This document shows, piece after piece, positions 42,058 to 52,710 of a DNA stretch of 64,000 nt. Within the stretch, counting starts at the first letter, position 1; the number at the start of each line of letters is the position of its first letter. The notes under the pieces are model-generated. The model saw nothing but the letters and a program-made list of their open reading frames with translations, was not told where the DNA came from and searched no databases. This DNA is from Chloroflexota bacterium (lineage in GTDB: Bacteria; Chloroflexota; Anaerolineae; J036; Brachytrichaceae), in the NCBI GenBank assembly GCA_025354985.1, contig JANXLU010000042.1, positions 218,978 to 282,977 on the forward strand, read 5' to 3'. The position numbers and the translations under genes were made by a program.

Positions 42058-43044
42058 GTGCGCGCTTTACTTGTTTGTGCATTTGCCGCAGCCATAACGA
42101 CTGCGTGCGCTACGCTTGCGCCAGCGCGACCGACAACATATCCCGTGACATCTTCAAAACCCGTTGGTTCCCACACCTCCGATCCTTTCCGCATCGTGGG
42201 TTACCTGCCCGATTGGGATGGAGTGGTTGACCCAAACCAGCTTGCCTTGGTCACCCATGTGAACTATGCGTTTGTAATTCCAAACGCCGACGGTTCGTTG
42301 GTCGAGGTGGCCAACGACGCCAAGCTCAAATCCCTCGTCCGAGAGGCGCACGCGCACGGCGTAAAGGTGCTGATTTCGGTCGGCGGATGGGGGCACGAAC
42401 GCGCATTTCAGACAATGGCAACGGACGCTTTGGCGCGCACCCGGTTTGTATCCAACATCGTGGCCTTTGCCGAACGATTCTTGCTGGACGGCATCGATAT
42501 CGATTGGGAATATCCACAGGCGGCGGATACTCCAGCTTATAACCAGTTGATGAAGGAACTGCGGGTGGTGCAAACTGCACGTCAAAAATTGCTCACCATC
42601 GCGGTGGTCAGCTACGGCGGCAATGCCGAGGGCACCAGCAACGAGGTGTTGGCGCTGTGCGATTTTGTAAACCTGATGGCCTATGACGGATCACCCGCCG
42701 CCGATCATTCCACATTGGCATTGGCCGAGGAATCTCTCATGTATTGGCGCAACCGTGGTCTTCCGGGCGAGAAAATTAACCTCGGCGTACCGTTCTATTC
42801 GCGACCGGGTGAAATTCCTTTTCGCAAGGTGATCGAGTCAGCGCCAGACGCACGCAATCTTGATCAGACCGATGTTTCCGGGGTGATCAATTACTATAAC
42901 GGGCTGCCAACCATGCGGGCAAAAACGGCCCTGGCCAGGAAGCTGGGAAATGGCATCATGATCTGGCATATTGGTCAGGATGCCGCGGGTGACGCGTCGC
43001 TGTTGCGCGCGATTGCCCGCGAAAGTGGGCAGTCCGTCCCATAG
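42058..43044 (+). CDS. Lipoprotein with GH18 (chitinase-like) domain
   Basis: The 328-residue protein starts from a GTG and carries a lipobox (ITTAC, Cys17). The family 18 barrel is shown by FRIVGYLPDWDG, VKVLISVGGWG and the catalytic DGIDIDWEYPQ (DxxDxDxE). The catalytic Glu is present, so it may cut chitin, chito-oligosaccharides or peptidoglycan-like chains outside the cell. Together with the GH1 gene it points to beta-1,4-linked glycans as the substrate of the locus. Confidence 0.85.
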   Translation: MRALLVCAFAAAITTACATLAPARPTTYPVTSSKPVGSHTSDPFRIVGYLPDWDGVVDPNQLALVTHVNYAFVIPNADGSLVEVANDAKLKSLVREAHAHGVKVLISVGGWGHERAFQTMATDALARTRFVSNIVAFAERFLLDGIDIDWEYPQAADTPAYNQLMKELRVVQTARQKLLTIAVVSYGGNAEGTSNEVLALCDFVNLMAYDGSPAADHSTLALAEESLMYWRNRGLPGEKINLGVPFYSRPGEIPFRKVIESAPDARNLDQTDVSGVINYYNGLPTMRAKTALARKLGNGIMIWHIGQDAAGDASLLRAIARESGQSVP

Positions 43045-43046
43045 GA

Positions 43047-44594
43047 CTACAAACCGCCGATCTCAAATGCTTGATCCAGCACCTTAAACGTGGCCGGCTG
43101 TCCACCTGCCGGTCGGGTAAAGGACACTTGAAACGCCAGTGACTCGCCGGGTGGAATTGTCCACGGCACGGCCGGGATGGCGTTGGTCAGCGCGCTTGAT
43201 ACGCCGCCACTGGACACGGTCACGTCCTTAAGCGAGACCTGCACCTGCGTTGTGCCTCGGTTCACCACGCTACCAACAATGCGCAACTCATTGCTTTCAG
43301 GCACCAGGTTGGCGGTTACGATAGTGATGTCTGCCGCGAGCGGCACGGGGCCGGGTGGTGCGGCGGTAGGTTGGGGTGGCGAATACGGTAGGCTCACCAT
43401 GGCCACGGATGGCGTGTTTGCACTTGCAGCAAAGCGATACTCCAAGCGTGGACCACTCATAGTATCCGGCACTTCAAATCCGGCCGAATAACTTACGGTT
43501 TGACCCGGCGCCAGCACACCACCCTGCGGCCAACCACGACCGCCGCCGGATTGCGCGGCGGCGCGACTAAGCGCAAACCGGGTTTTGTTGCCATCCACCA
43601 ATTCGGTAAAGAACTGGGCCATGTCAATTGGTTGTGCGCTGGTGTTTGAAAGCTCAACGTTGACGAGATAATAATTCTTGCCAGTCGCCAGGCCCACGGT
43701 ATTTCCAGGCACGAGCAGGTCCCCGGTCACCCGGATTCGCAAGTCTTCAAGATTGATGGGATATCGGGCCGGGTTCAGAACGTTCGGTTGCCCCTCGTCC
43801 ATATATTTTGCCGTGACCAAATGGCGCGAATCACCGGATTCGCCCATGAGTACCAGCGTCAGCTGGGGCGTGGACTGATTACGCAGCGCGCTGGTGTCAT
43901 CGGCCTTTACCTGGGTGATCTTGTCCACCCGGTAGCGCTGCAGGCCTGATCCGGTGTCCAACGAGACCACATCGTTGGGCTTAAAGGCGTCAAATATCTG
44001 CTTATTTTCCACGCTGCTGTTCAAACCCACCACGTAGTTAACCAGCGTACCGTTAAACCAGAATGCCGTGTTCTTGGCATCCTTGTTGTATTTCACATTG
44101 CCGTTCTTGTCCGGCGCAATCGTTTCAACGACAAATGATTGTGTGCCAAATGTAATTCGGCTCGGCGTTGCGGGTGGGATGGCGGTGCCGTTGGCCGTCA
44201 ATCCAGCCTTTGTGCCGCTGGGTGCATTGGTGCCCCCGCCGGGGTTTGTGTTGCCATTGCCACCAGCGTTGGCGGTTGCGTTGGGAGTGATGTTTGCCAC
44301 GGCCGATGTCGGCGTCGTGCGCGCCGTGTTTGCCCGATCACCGGAGTTAAAGAACGAGATTAAATATACGCCTAGCGCGCAGATGCCGCACAATGCGAAC
44401 AAGCTGACCAGCATCAGCCCGCGCGCCCTGGTATCGGCCCACAATGCACCAAAAAATCGGCTGAATTCGCTGGCAACCGCCTTCACCTCGCTGGGCGGGC
44501 CGGCCGGCACCACCGCACGCTGCGGGTTTGGTTCGGGCTCTTCCCAACCGCCTTGGGAGTCCGGCGCGAAATCATCGTCGTGTTTTTCAGACAT
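43047..44594 (-). CDS. Membrane protein with degenerate sortase-like domain and a C-terminal Ig-like domain
   Basis: The 515-residue protein has one transmembrane helix (about 59-82), then a long Thr/Asn/Gly/Pro-rich linker (83-145), then a domain at about 147-264 that reads like a sortase beta barrel: FKPNDVVSLDTGSGLQRYRV and TPQLTLVLMGESGDSRHLV. The catalytic His and Cys are missing (VVGLN at 188-192; LVLMGE at 247-252), while Arg257 remains. The C-terminal half (about 285-510) has DUF4352/Ig-like beta strands. It probably has no transpeptidase activity and may serve as a binding or scaffold protein. It is 3' of the GH18 gene on the opposite strand. Confidence 0.6.
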   Translation of the reverse strand: MSEKHDDDFAPDSQGGWEEPEPNPQRAVVPAGPPSEVKAVASEFSRFFGALWADTRARGLMLVSLFALCGICALGVYLISFFNSGDRANTARTTPTSAVANITPNATANAGGNGNTNPGGGTNAPSGTKAGLTANGTAIPPATPSRITFGTQSFVVETIAPDKNGNVKYNKDAKNTAFWFNGTLVNYVVGLNSSVENKQIFDAFKPNDVVSLDTGSGLQRYRVDKITQVKADDTSALRNQSTPQLTLVLMGESGDSRHLVTAKYMDEGQPNVLNPARYPINLEDLRIRVTGDLLVPGNTVGLATGKNYYLVNVELSNTSAQPIDMAQFFTELVDGNKTRFALSRAAAQSGGGRGWPQGGVLAPGQTVSYSAGFEVPDTMSGPRLEYRFAASANTPSVAMVSLPYSPPQPTAAPPGPVPLAADITIVTANLVPESNELRIVGSVVNRGTTQVQVSLKDVTVSSGGVSSALTNAIPAVPWTIPPGESLAFQVSFTRPAGGQPATFKVLDQAFEIGGL

Positions 44595-44681
44595 GCTACG
44601 TGGTCACCGCACCCATAACCGCGTCGGTAACCTGCTCCAACTTGATATCTGAAAGCACAATTGGATTATATGTCGCGGAGC

Positions 44682-46130
44682 TTAACCGCCGCCCGCCGGG
44701 CCACCCAATCCTCCTTCGGTCAGTTTGCGCACATCCAATGAGGCATCCACATCCGCAAGCGTCAGACCGGATCCATCCGCCTTCTTAAGCGTTCCCGCGG
44801 CGATGCGCTCCGCGGCCACTTCGCGGATGGTCTTGTTGTTTTTCATCGCATCTTTCACCAGATCAGCACCGGCGGCATAGCCAATGACCGGGTTGAGCGC
44901 GGTGACGATGATCGCGTTTTTGGCCAGCCAACCGGTCGCCTTGACCGGGTTTGCCACGATGCCAACCAGACAGTTGCTTGTAAATGCGCGCACCGCGCCG
45001 ATGGTTACCTGCATGATCTCGTTCAAGTTGTGGCTGATGATCGGCATCATCACATTTAGTTCAAGCTGGCCGGCCTGCGCCGCGAGCGCGACGGTGTGAT
45101 CGCACCCCTGAACATGAAACATGGCCATGTTTAGCATTTCGGCCATCACCGGGTTTACCTTCCCCGGCATTATGGAAGATCCCGGTTGCACCGGGGGCAG
45201 GCGAATCTCGTCAAAGCCGGTGGTTGGTCCGGAGCTTAGCAGGCGCAGATCGTTGGCAATGCGGGTGAGCGTGATCGCCAGCGTGCGCATACTGGCGCTA
45301 AAGTCCGCGGCGTCGGCCATGCTCTGCATGCCTTCAAACAGATTATCGCTTTCGTGCAGGGGCTGACCCAGCAGCCGCCCCATAACCTGCACCATCCGCT
45401 TGTGATAGTCCGGATGCGCGTTCAGGCCGGTCCCGGCGGCAGTGCCGCCAATCGGCATCCGGCGCAGATTGTCCGCAGCGCGTGTAATGCGACCAAGATC
45501 GCGCTCCACCGCTTTGGCGTATCCGCCGAATTCCTGCCCAAGCCGCACGGGAACCGCGTCTTGCAAATGGGTCCGTCCACTTTTGACCACCGGGTCAAAC
45601 TCCGTGGCCTTGGCAGACAACTCCGACACAAGACCCTGCAGGGTGGCCTGCAGTTCCGGCAGGCGCCACAGCACGCCAAGCCGGATCGCGGTTGGGGTGG
45701 TGTCATTGGTGCTCTGCGCCATGTTCACATGATCGTTTGCCCCGACCGGCTTTTTGTCCCTGCTGGTCAGTGCAAATCCAAGGGACTCATTGGCCCGGGC
45801 GGCCAGCACTTCGTTTGCGTTCATGTTGTGGCTTGTTCCGGCCCCGGCCTGAAATGGGTCAACCACAAATTGATCGGCAAGCTTTCCCGCAAGCACTTCA
45901 TCCGCTGCGGCGATGATAGCGTTGGCGATTCGGGCGTCCAACAGACCCAGATCGCGGTTTACCTCGGCCGCGGCGCGTTTGATCATGACCATGCTCCACA
46001 CATAGGCCGGATAGGGTTTGCGACCGCTGATCGGGAAATTGTTTACCGCTCGTTGTGTCTGCGCGGCATAGTAGGCGGTCTCGGGTACCTGCACGTCGCC
46101 AAGTGAGTCTTTTTCAATGCGAAAGTTCAT
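44682..46130 (-). CDS. Class II fumarase / aspartate ammonia-lyase family enzyme
   Basis: The 482-residue enzyme has the signature GSSIMPGKVNPVMAEM near residue 318 and the N-terminal GDVQVPETAYYAAQTQRAV. Substrate-binding QAGAGTSHNMNANEVL is near residue 95. Both fumarase C and aspartase share these motifs. GKVNP favours fumarase, whereas the GAGTSxNMNxNE stretch and the VDPFQ before it are closer to aspartase. It releases fumarate from malate or aspartate. Confidence 0.88.
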   Translation of the reverse strand: MNFRIEKDSLGDVQVPETAYYAAQTQRAVNNFPISGRKPYPAYVWSMVMIKRAAAEVNRDLGLLDARIANAIIAAADEVLAGKLADQFVVDPFQAGAGTSHNMNANEVLAARANESLGFALTSRDKKPVGANDHVNMAQSTNDTTPTAIRLGVLWRLPELQATLQGLVSELSAKATEFDPVVKSGRTHLQDAVPVRLGQEFGGYAKAVERDLGRITRAADNLRRMPIGGTAAGTGLNAHPDYHKRMVQVMGRLLGQPLHESDNLFEGMQSMADAADFSASMRTLAITLTRIANDLRLLSSGPTTGFDEIRLPPVQPGSSIMPGKVNPVMAEMLNMAMFHVQGCDHTVALAAQAGQLELNVMMPIISHNLNEIMQVTIGAVRAFTSNCLVGIVANPVKATGWLAKNAIIVTALNPVIGYAAGADLVKDAMKNNKTIREVAAERIAAGTLKKADGSGLTLADVDASLDVRKLTEGGLGGPAGGG

Positions 46131-46180
46131 GTCGAAATTATGCCATCTGGCCTCAACGCGCTTCCGTCGCAGATAATAGC

Positions 46181-48115
46181 GTGGTGATTTTGCGAGTGCC
46201 GCGTTGGCTCGTTGTGGTCGTAATCTGTTTGCCCGCCGTGGCCTATTCCTTTGCTCTAATCATTGGAAAGGGTTACGTTTTGGGTTGGCAGCGCACGGAT
46301 ATGGTCACAATCACCCAGGTTGCGCCGCTTGTGGTCACTTTCAGCTGCTACTTGGCCGTGATAGGTGTAGTACTGCGCCTCACCCAGCGTAGCTTATCTC
46401 GGCGTGCGCACACCCTGATTTGGGTTGCTCTTATTGGCGGCAGTGTACTGCTGCAACTGGTTGCAACCGCAGTTGTTGAGCCTTATCCCATCCGTGGGAT
46501 TCTGATGCGCCAGTTCAGCCCGGGGGCAAGCGGTTATTTTTCAATCGGTGCGCGGTTCACAAACGTCTCGGATGCGCTGGCCCGCTTTGCCACCGCATCC
46601 CGATTGTGGCCGATTCACCCGCAAAACAACCCTCCGGGGTTGCCACTGCTCTTTTGGATGACCACCCAACTCGCGACGCTGTTTCCAAGTGTTGCCGGTG
46701 CACTGGCGCCGACGTTGCAGCCCTTGAGTTGCTTTGATGATCTGCCCGGTGCGCTAACTGGTGCTCAATTGCTTGGTGGCGCGTTGGGTGCCGGTCTGGA
46801 GTTCATTCTTGCCACACTGGTCGTGGTGCCGCTCTTTGGGTTTGTGCGCAGCGTGGGTGGCGCTCGCGCGGCTTGGGCGGCTGCCGCACTATACCCAATG
46901 ACCGCGTGCATGCTGCAGTGGGCGTCACGATGGGATCGTGCGTTTGCCTGGTTTAGCATTGGTGGGCTGTGGCTGGTGGAGCTGATGCTAACGTGTCGCC
47001 GCGCGGCGCACTGGTATGCCTTGTCACTCGGCCTATTAACCGCAGCCGCACTATTTTTTACATACAAGCTGACGCCCGTTATCCTGATGCTGGCACTCTA
47101 CTTTGCCATACGTGCATGGCAAATTATGGTCGGTATGGATTCGACAAATTCGCGCGAATTGGCCGGCTCCTTGCGTTTGATCGCAAATCAATACTGGCGT
47201 CCGCTCATAGCGGCGGTCGGTACGTTTATTTTGTTTTGGGCGGTTTGGATCGTTGGATTTCACTTTGACCTGGTTAATCACTTTCGTGAAAGTCTTAGCT
47301 TTCACGTGACGCTTGATCGTCCATACTGGCCCTGGGCGCTGTATTGCGCCCTCGATTTGTTTGATCACATTGGTCTGCCCCTGGTCGGTTTGGCGCTCAT
47401 GCGGACCAACCGAAGGTTCGCAGGGCTCTGGTTGGCGTTTTTTGTGACAATTGCCGTATTGGCCGGGTTCAGGTTTATCCACGATGAAAGCGGTCGCATC
47501 TTGACTTGGCTGGCACCGGCTGCCGTCGCGCTGGCTGCGTTTGCCTTGATGGAACTTCGTCAACGCACGCAAATGGCCATCATCGCGCTGGCAGCCATAC
47601 AAATTGCATTGCACATTACTTTCCTGCGCGTCATCAGTTATGGGGTGGATCCGCTAACCGTGCCTGATGCAGCCATTCCAGCCAGCGCCACACGAACATC
47701 CATTCGCTTTGGAGATGCAGGCGAATTCAGTTTGTTGGGCTATTCAATGCCGTCAACGCTGCATGCCGGTGAATACTCGGGTATCACCTATTATTGGCGA
47801 TTTGAAGGCGGGGAGTCACCGCGTCCATCCAGCAGCATCTTTATGCATCTCGCCGATAGTTTGGACGATAAAGATCGGGTAATCAATGAGGATGGTCAGC
47901 CCCTAAATTGGGCACTACCCACCACTTGTTGGGCGGTGGGCAAAACAATTGAGGACATTCATGGGTTTCGTGTGGATCCGAATGCCAAGCCCGGTAACTA
48001 CGTGCCACTCATCGGGATGTATGCCACCGGCGGTGGTCCGCGGCTTCATGTATTTGAGTCCCCACTTGCACGCGCTGGCGCGGTTCAGTTGCCGTCCGTC
48101 ATTGAAGTCAGGTAA
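46181..48115 (+). CDS. Polytopic glycosyltransferase-like membrane protein (GT39/ArnT type)
   Basis: The protein of about 644 residues has around 10 to 12 membrane helices and a soluble C-terminal domain (about 520-644). The layout of a long first extracytoplasmic loop after the second helix, with SGYFSIGARFTNVSD and LWPIHPQNNPPGLPLLFW, is like lipid-linked sugar transferases of the GT-C type. The catalytic acid of the DD/DE motif is not obvious. The start was placed at GTG 46181, because an earlier start would overlap the divergent lyase gene. Confidence 0.65.
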   Translation: MVILRVPRWLVVVVICLPAVAYSFALIIGKGYVLGWQRTDMVTITQVAPLVVTFSCYLAVIGVVLRLTQRSLSRRAHTLIWVALIGGSVLLQLVATAVVEPYPIRGILMRQFSPGASGYFSIGARFTNVSDALARFATASRLWPIHPQNNPPGLPLLFWMTTQLATLFPSVAGALAPTLQPLSCFDDLPGALTGAQLLGGALGAGLEFILATLVVVPLFGFVRSVGGARAAWAAAALYPMTACMLQWASRWDRAFAWFSIGGLWLVELMLTCRRAAHWYALSLGLLTAAALFFTYKLTPVILMLALYFAIRAWQIMVGMDSTNSRELAGSLRLIANQYWRPLIAAVGTFILFWAVWIVGFHFDLVNHFRESLSFHVTLDRPYWPWALYCALDLFDHIGLPLVGLALMRTNRRFAGLWLAFFVTIAVLAGFRFIHDESGRILTWLAPAAVALAAFALMELRQRTQMAIIALAAIQIALHITFLRVISYGVDPLTVPDAAIPASATRTSIRFGDAGEFSLLGYSMPSTLHAGEYSGITYYWRFEGGESPRPSSSIFMHLADSLDDKDRVINEDGQPLNWALPTTCWAVGKTIEDIHGFRVDPNAKPGNYVPLIGMYATGGGPRLHVFESPLARAGAVQLPSVIEVR

Positions 48116-48146
48116 TAAACCACCTATTGCTCGCGGCGTAACACTT

Positions 48147-48785
48147 CTATTTCGTCGCCGTTGCAGTCTGTTTGCGTCGTTCGGTCCACCAATGGAAGAT
48201 GACTGGAATCAGCGATATCAAAATAACGCCGACCAACGCCACTTCAAGGTTGCGCTTGACAAACGGTATATTGCCAAAAAAATAGCCGATCAACGTGATC
48301 CCCACAGCCCATAGCAACCCACCGAGCAGGTTGTAGAAGAAAAAGTTTTTGTAATTCATTTCAACCGCACCGGCCACAATCGGGGCGAACGTCCGCACAA
48401 ACGGGACAAACCTGGCAAGCACAACAGCCTTGCCGCCGTGTTTGTCATAAAACGCGCGCGCATCGAGCAAATACTTGCGCTTAAACAGTCTGGAATCCTC
48501 GCGATTAAATATGCGCGGGCCCGTGCGCTTGCCAAACCAATAACCCGCGTTATCACCCAACACCGCAGCAGCAAAAAGTAGCGGAAGCAAAACCCATATG
48601 TTGAACAGGGGCTTGTCCAGCGCGGCAAACGTTCCAGCGGCCACCAACAGGCTGTCACCAGGCAGGAAGAAGCCGACAAAGAGACCACTTTCGGCAAAAA
48701 TGATGCCGGCGACCAGCGCATAAGTAAGCCAGGAAAGTGGACCACTGCTTATGCTTGTAAGAATTTGCTCGATGAGTTCAATCAT
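48147..48785 (-). CDS. DedA-family membrane protein
   Basis: The 212-residue protein has about five hydrophobic helices. Family motifs are FFLPGDSLLVAAG, GDNAGYWFGKRTGPRIF and the FxRF region VVLARFVPFVRTFAPIVAG, which includes the conserved arginines. DedA proteins are thought to move lipids such as undecaprenyl phosphate or polar phospholipids. The start at 48785 avoids an extension to 48869 that overlaps the ABC permease gene. Confidence 0.92.
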   Translation of the reverse strand: MIELIEQILTSISSGPLSWLTYALVAGIIFAESGLFVGFFLPGDSLLVAAGTFAALDKPLFNIWVLLPLLFAAAVLGDNAGYWFGKRTGPRIFNREDSRLFKRKYLLDARAFYDKHGGKAVVLARFVPFVRTFAPIVAGAVEMNYKNFFFYNLLGGLLWAVGITLIGYFFGNIPFVKRNLEVALVGVILISLIPVIFHWWTERRKQTATATK

Positions 48786-48834
48786 GTCGGTCGCCCCTCG
48801 CGTTTTGGGCGGGAACGATTTTATCAGGGGCGGC

Positions 48835-49608
48835 CTATTCAGATGCGCGCCAATCCATGCGACGTGCAACCAGCGCCGTCACAACCAGCGTAAATGCGAC
48901 CAGCACGGCGATGTCGATTGCCAACTGCCCGGTAACCGGGCCCAGCAGCGCGCCCCGCAGGGCCGACGCCGCGTAACGCGCCGGGCTCAGGTAGCTAAGC
49001 ATATTTAGTATCGGAATTACCCGATCCGGCGGAACAATAACCGGCCCCAGACCCGTCAACGCCAGCGTGAACAACAGGTTATAAGCCCCGGCGGTGTCGG
49101 CGTCACGCACAAGCACGGCGATGTAGGCGCCAATCCCTGCCAGCGGTAGTGCACAAGCCGGAATCACAATCAGCAGCCACGGGCTGGGTTGCAACGGCAC
49201 ACCCAGCAGCAGTGAACCGGTCGCAATCGTAATCAGCACGGATGGCAACGATAGCGTGAAGAACGCCGCCGAGATCGAGGCGATCAATGCGGTTTTTCTG
49301 ATCGGCAGCGTGGCGTAATAATCCAACCCGCCCATGCTGCGCAAAAAAGACATGTGCGCACACACCTTGCGGCTGTTTCCAAACATTAGTGCCAACACCA
49401 CGTTACCCGTCATGATGTAGGCCAGGGTTGTCGGGCCAAACGCTTGACCAAAGAGCGCCAGTGCCAGCATGCCCACCAAAGGGGTCAGGGTATCAATAAT
49501 GATTGCAGCGCGCCATGTCCAACGCCAGTTGCTGAGCCCCAACCGGTATAAGTCCAGGAATTGCACGAGCCACGGCTGCGGTCTTCGCAGTTGGCTGTGC
49601 TTCTTCAC
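48835..49608 (-). CDS. ABC-2 type permease
   Basis: The 257-residue integral membrane protein has about six helices, beginning with a short basic N-terminus before TWRAAIIIDTLTPLVGMLAL. It matches ABC-2 exporters with a single membrane subunit. Its start overlaps the 3' end of the ATPase gene by four bases, so the two are translated together. The exported substrate is unknown. Confidence 0.85.
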   Translation of the reverse strand: MKKHSQLRRPQPWLVQFLDLYRLGLSNWRWTWRAAIIIDTLTPLVGMLALALFGQAFGPTTLAYIMTGNVVLALMFGNSRKVCAHMSFLRSMGGLDYYATLPIRKTALIASISAAFFTLSLPSVLITIATGSLLLGVPLQPSPWLLIVIPACALPLAGIGAYIAVLVRDADTAGAYNLLFTLALTGLGPVIVPPDRVIPILNMLSYLSPARYAASALRGALLGPVTGQLAIDIAVLVAFTLVVTALVARRMDWRASE

Positions 49609-50528
49609 GCTGACTCCGGCGTTTGTTCGGCGATCTGCAGAAACAAATCTTCGAGTGTGGCCGAGTAGAGTTTGAAATCCACCATATTGGCAAGCGTGAT
49701 AGAGCGAAGCAACTCATCCACCCGGTCGCGTGGCACCACAACCAGCCAGCGTCCGGGTTCCAGTTCAATGTGCTTCAGATTGTCGGGGAGCACGGGTGGT
49801 TGATCCGGCGCAAAACTAATCTCCAAACGCAGCTGATTAAACTGAGTGCGCTTGAGGTCGGCCGGCTTGCCGATCACCTCAAACCGACCTGCGCGCATAA
49901 TGCCCACGCGTTGCAGCGCTTTCTCGGCTTCCAGCGCGTCATGTGTAATAAAGATCACGGTCGTGCCCCGCGTCTCGCTGTATTCGCGCAAGTTTCGCCA
50001 GACCTGCTTGCGCCGCTGCGGGTCAAGCTCATTGGTGGGCTCATCCAACACCAGAACGGGTGGACTGCCGGCCATCGCCACCGCAAGTTGCATTAGTCGC
50101 CGAAACCCGCCCGACAGCACCCGACCGGTTTTGTCGCCGATGTCACCGATTTCCCACATGTCCAATAGAGTGTCTCGGTCTGCCCGTGCGTCGTTGCGTG
50201 AGAATCCGCGCAGGTGTGCCGTTGCATAAATCGCCTCGCTAACGGTCAGGTTCACCAGCGCTCGGCCATCCTGGGGCAAATAGCCCACATGTAGTGGCAC
50301 TTGCAGCGTATCGTGCTGCGTGTCTCGCCCAAGCAGTTCAATAGTGCCGGACGTTGGTCGCAAGAGCGAGACCATTTGTCGCACAAGTGTGCTTTTGCCG
50401 GCGCCATTGCTCCCCAGGATTCCAAATATCTCTCCCTGTGCGACCTCAAGATCGATGCCACTATTTGCAGATTCGCGGCGTCCCGGGTAAATCTTGATCA
50501 GGTTGCGGATGCGATATGCGGGGGGCAT
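49605..50528 (-). CDS. ABC transporter ATP-binding protein
   Basis: The 307-residue ATPase has Walker A GSNGAGKSTLVRQMVSL, the signature LSGGFRRLMQLAVAMAG, Walker B PVLVLDEPTNELDP and the switch His in IFITHDALEAE. A C-terminal extension (about 220-307) with EPGRWLVVVPRDRVDELL resembles the DUF4162-type end of drug or lipid exporters. It forms the exporter with the permease immediately downstream. Confidence 0.93.
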   Translation of the reverse strand: MPPAYRIRNLIKIYPGRRESANSGIDLEVAQGEIFGILGSNGAGKSTLVRQMVSLLRPTSGTIELLGRDTQHDTLQVPLHVGYLPQDGRALVNLTVSEAIYATAHLRGFSRNDARADRDTLLDMWEIGDIGDKTGRVLSGGFRRLMQLAVAMAGSPPVLVLDEPTNELDPQRRKQVWRNLREYSETRGTTVIFITHDALEAEKALQRVGIMRAGRFEVIGKPADLKRTQFNQLRLEISFAPDQPPVLPDNLKHIELEPGRWLVVVPRDRVDELLRSITLANMVDFKLYSATLEDLFLQIAEQTPESA

Positions 50529-50598
50529 TACCTAGCGGAGCCTGCTTGGGACAGTGCGCACGACACGGGCGCGATACCAAAGTTTCCGCGCCGCAGTT

Positions 50599-51312
50599 TC
50601 ACGCCGGTTCGCCATGCGGGAAGAATACAACGCCGATTCCGCTGCGGATGATCAAATACTTTGGCAATGCCGCATCGATTTCAATCTTGCGCCGCACCCG
50701 GAAAATCAATTCGTGCAGGCTGGCCTTGTTTTTGAGGTCACCCCAAACCGCTTGCACCACCGAATCGTAGTCGCAAATCTCGCCGGGGCGGGAGGCCAGA
50801 TATTTGATCAGTCGATACTCGGTGCGCGATAAACCGGTCGAAAGGGCTTCGCCTTCACGCCAGATCACCGCGCTTGGGCTGATCCACAAACCGGTGGCAA
50901 CCGGGGTCTCATCACCCAGGTCTTGCGCTGGTGCACCGCCATCGCGCTGCATCCGACCACCCGGCAATGGTTGCATTGTTTCGCGGGTGGGCTCTATCTC
51001 GTTGTAAATACAGTCAAACGTTCGACCAATCTGCAGGTGATCGCCCGGGCGGAGCATGGCGCTTTCCTGCTTAAGCACGCGGCCATTGTGAATGGTGCCA
51101 TTGCGGCTGGTATCTTCAACATGCCAATGGTTGTCCTCCAGAAACAACATGGCGTGTTCGCGCGAAACGCCGGCATCATCTTGTGGGACCAAAATATCGT
51201 GTTCGCCGGTCACGCCGCGCCCGATTTTTACCAAAATGCCGTTCAGCATGATGGCTCGACCGCCACTGGTGGGACGCAACATCGAGGGTGCGATGATCAA
51301 TTTCTCTGCCAA
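50599..51312 (-). CDS. FHA domain fused to a winged-helix DNA-binding domain
   Basis: The 237-residue protein has an FHA domain (about 20-105; IGRG, VSREHAMLF, RNGTIHNG) that binds phosphothreonine, and a C-terminal response-regulator-type winged helix (about 145-230; LSRTEYRLIKYLASRPGEIC, HELIFRVRRKIE). It has no receiver domain. It therefore looks like a kinase-controlled regulator that reads Ser/Thr phosphorylation and binds DNA. No protein kinase gene is in the window. It is divergent from the MetY-like gene. Confidence 0.85.
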   Translation of the reverse strand: MAEKLIIAPSMLRPTSGGRAIMLNGILVKIGRGVTGEHDILVPQDDAGVSREHAMLFLEDNHWHVEDTSRNGTIHNGRVLKQESAMLRPGDHLQIGRTFDCIYNEIEPTRETMQPLPGGRMQRDGGAPAQDLGDETPVATGLWISPSAVIWREGEALSTGLSRTEYRLIKYLASRPGEICDYDSVVQAVWGDLKNKASLHELIFRVRRKIEIDAALPKYLIIRSGIGVVFFPHGEPA

Positions 51313-51384
51313 GAGCGTGATTCTACACGAAATCTAATTAAATGGCGCAAAAACGCGCAGGTGACGAGCCTTTGCGCGTTATGA

Positions 51385-52683
<1,299 letters not shown>

Positions 52684-52710
52684 ACACTAATCAGGAGCCA
52701 ACTTCGACAT

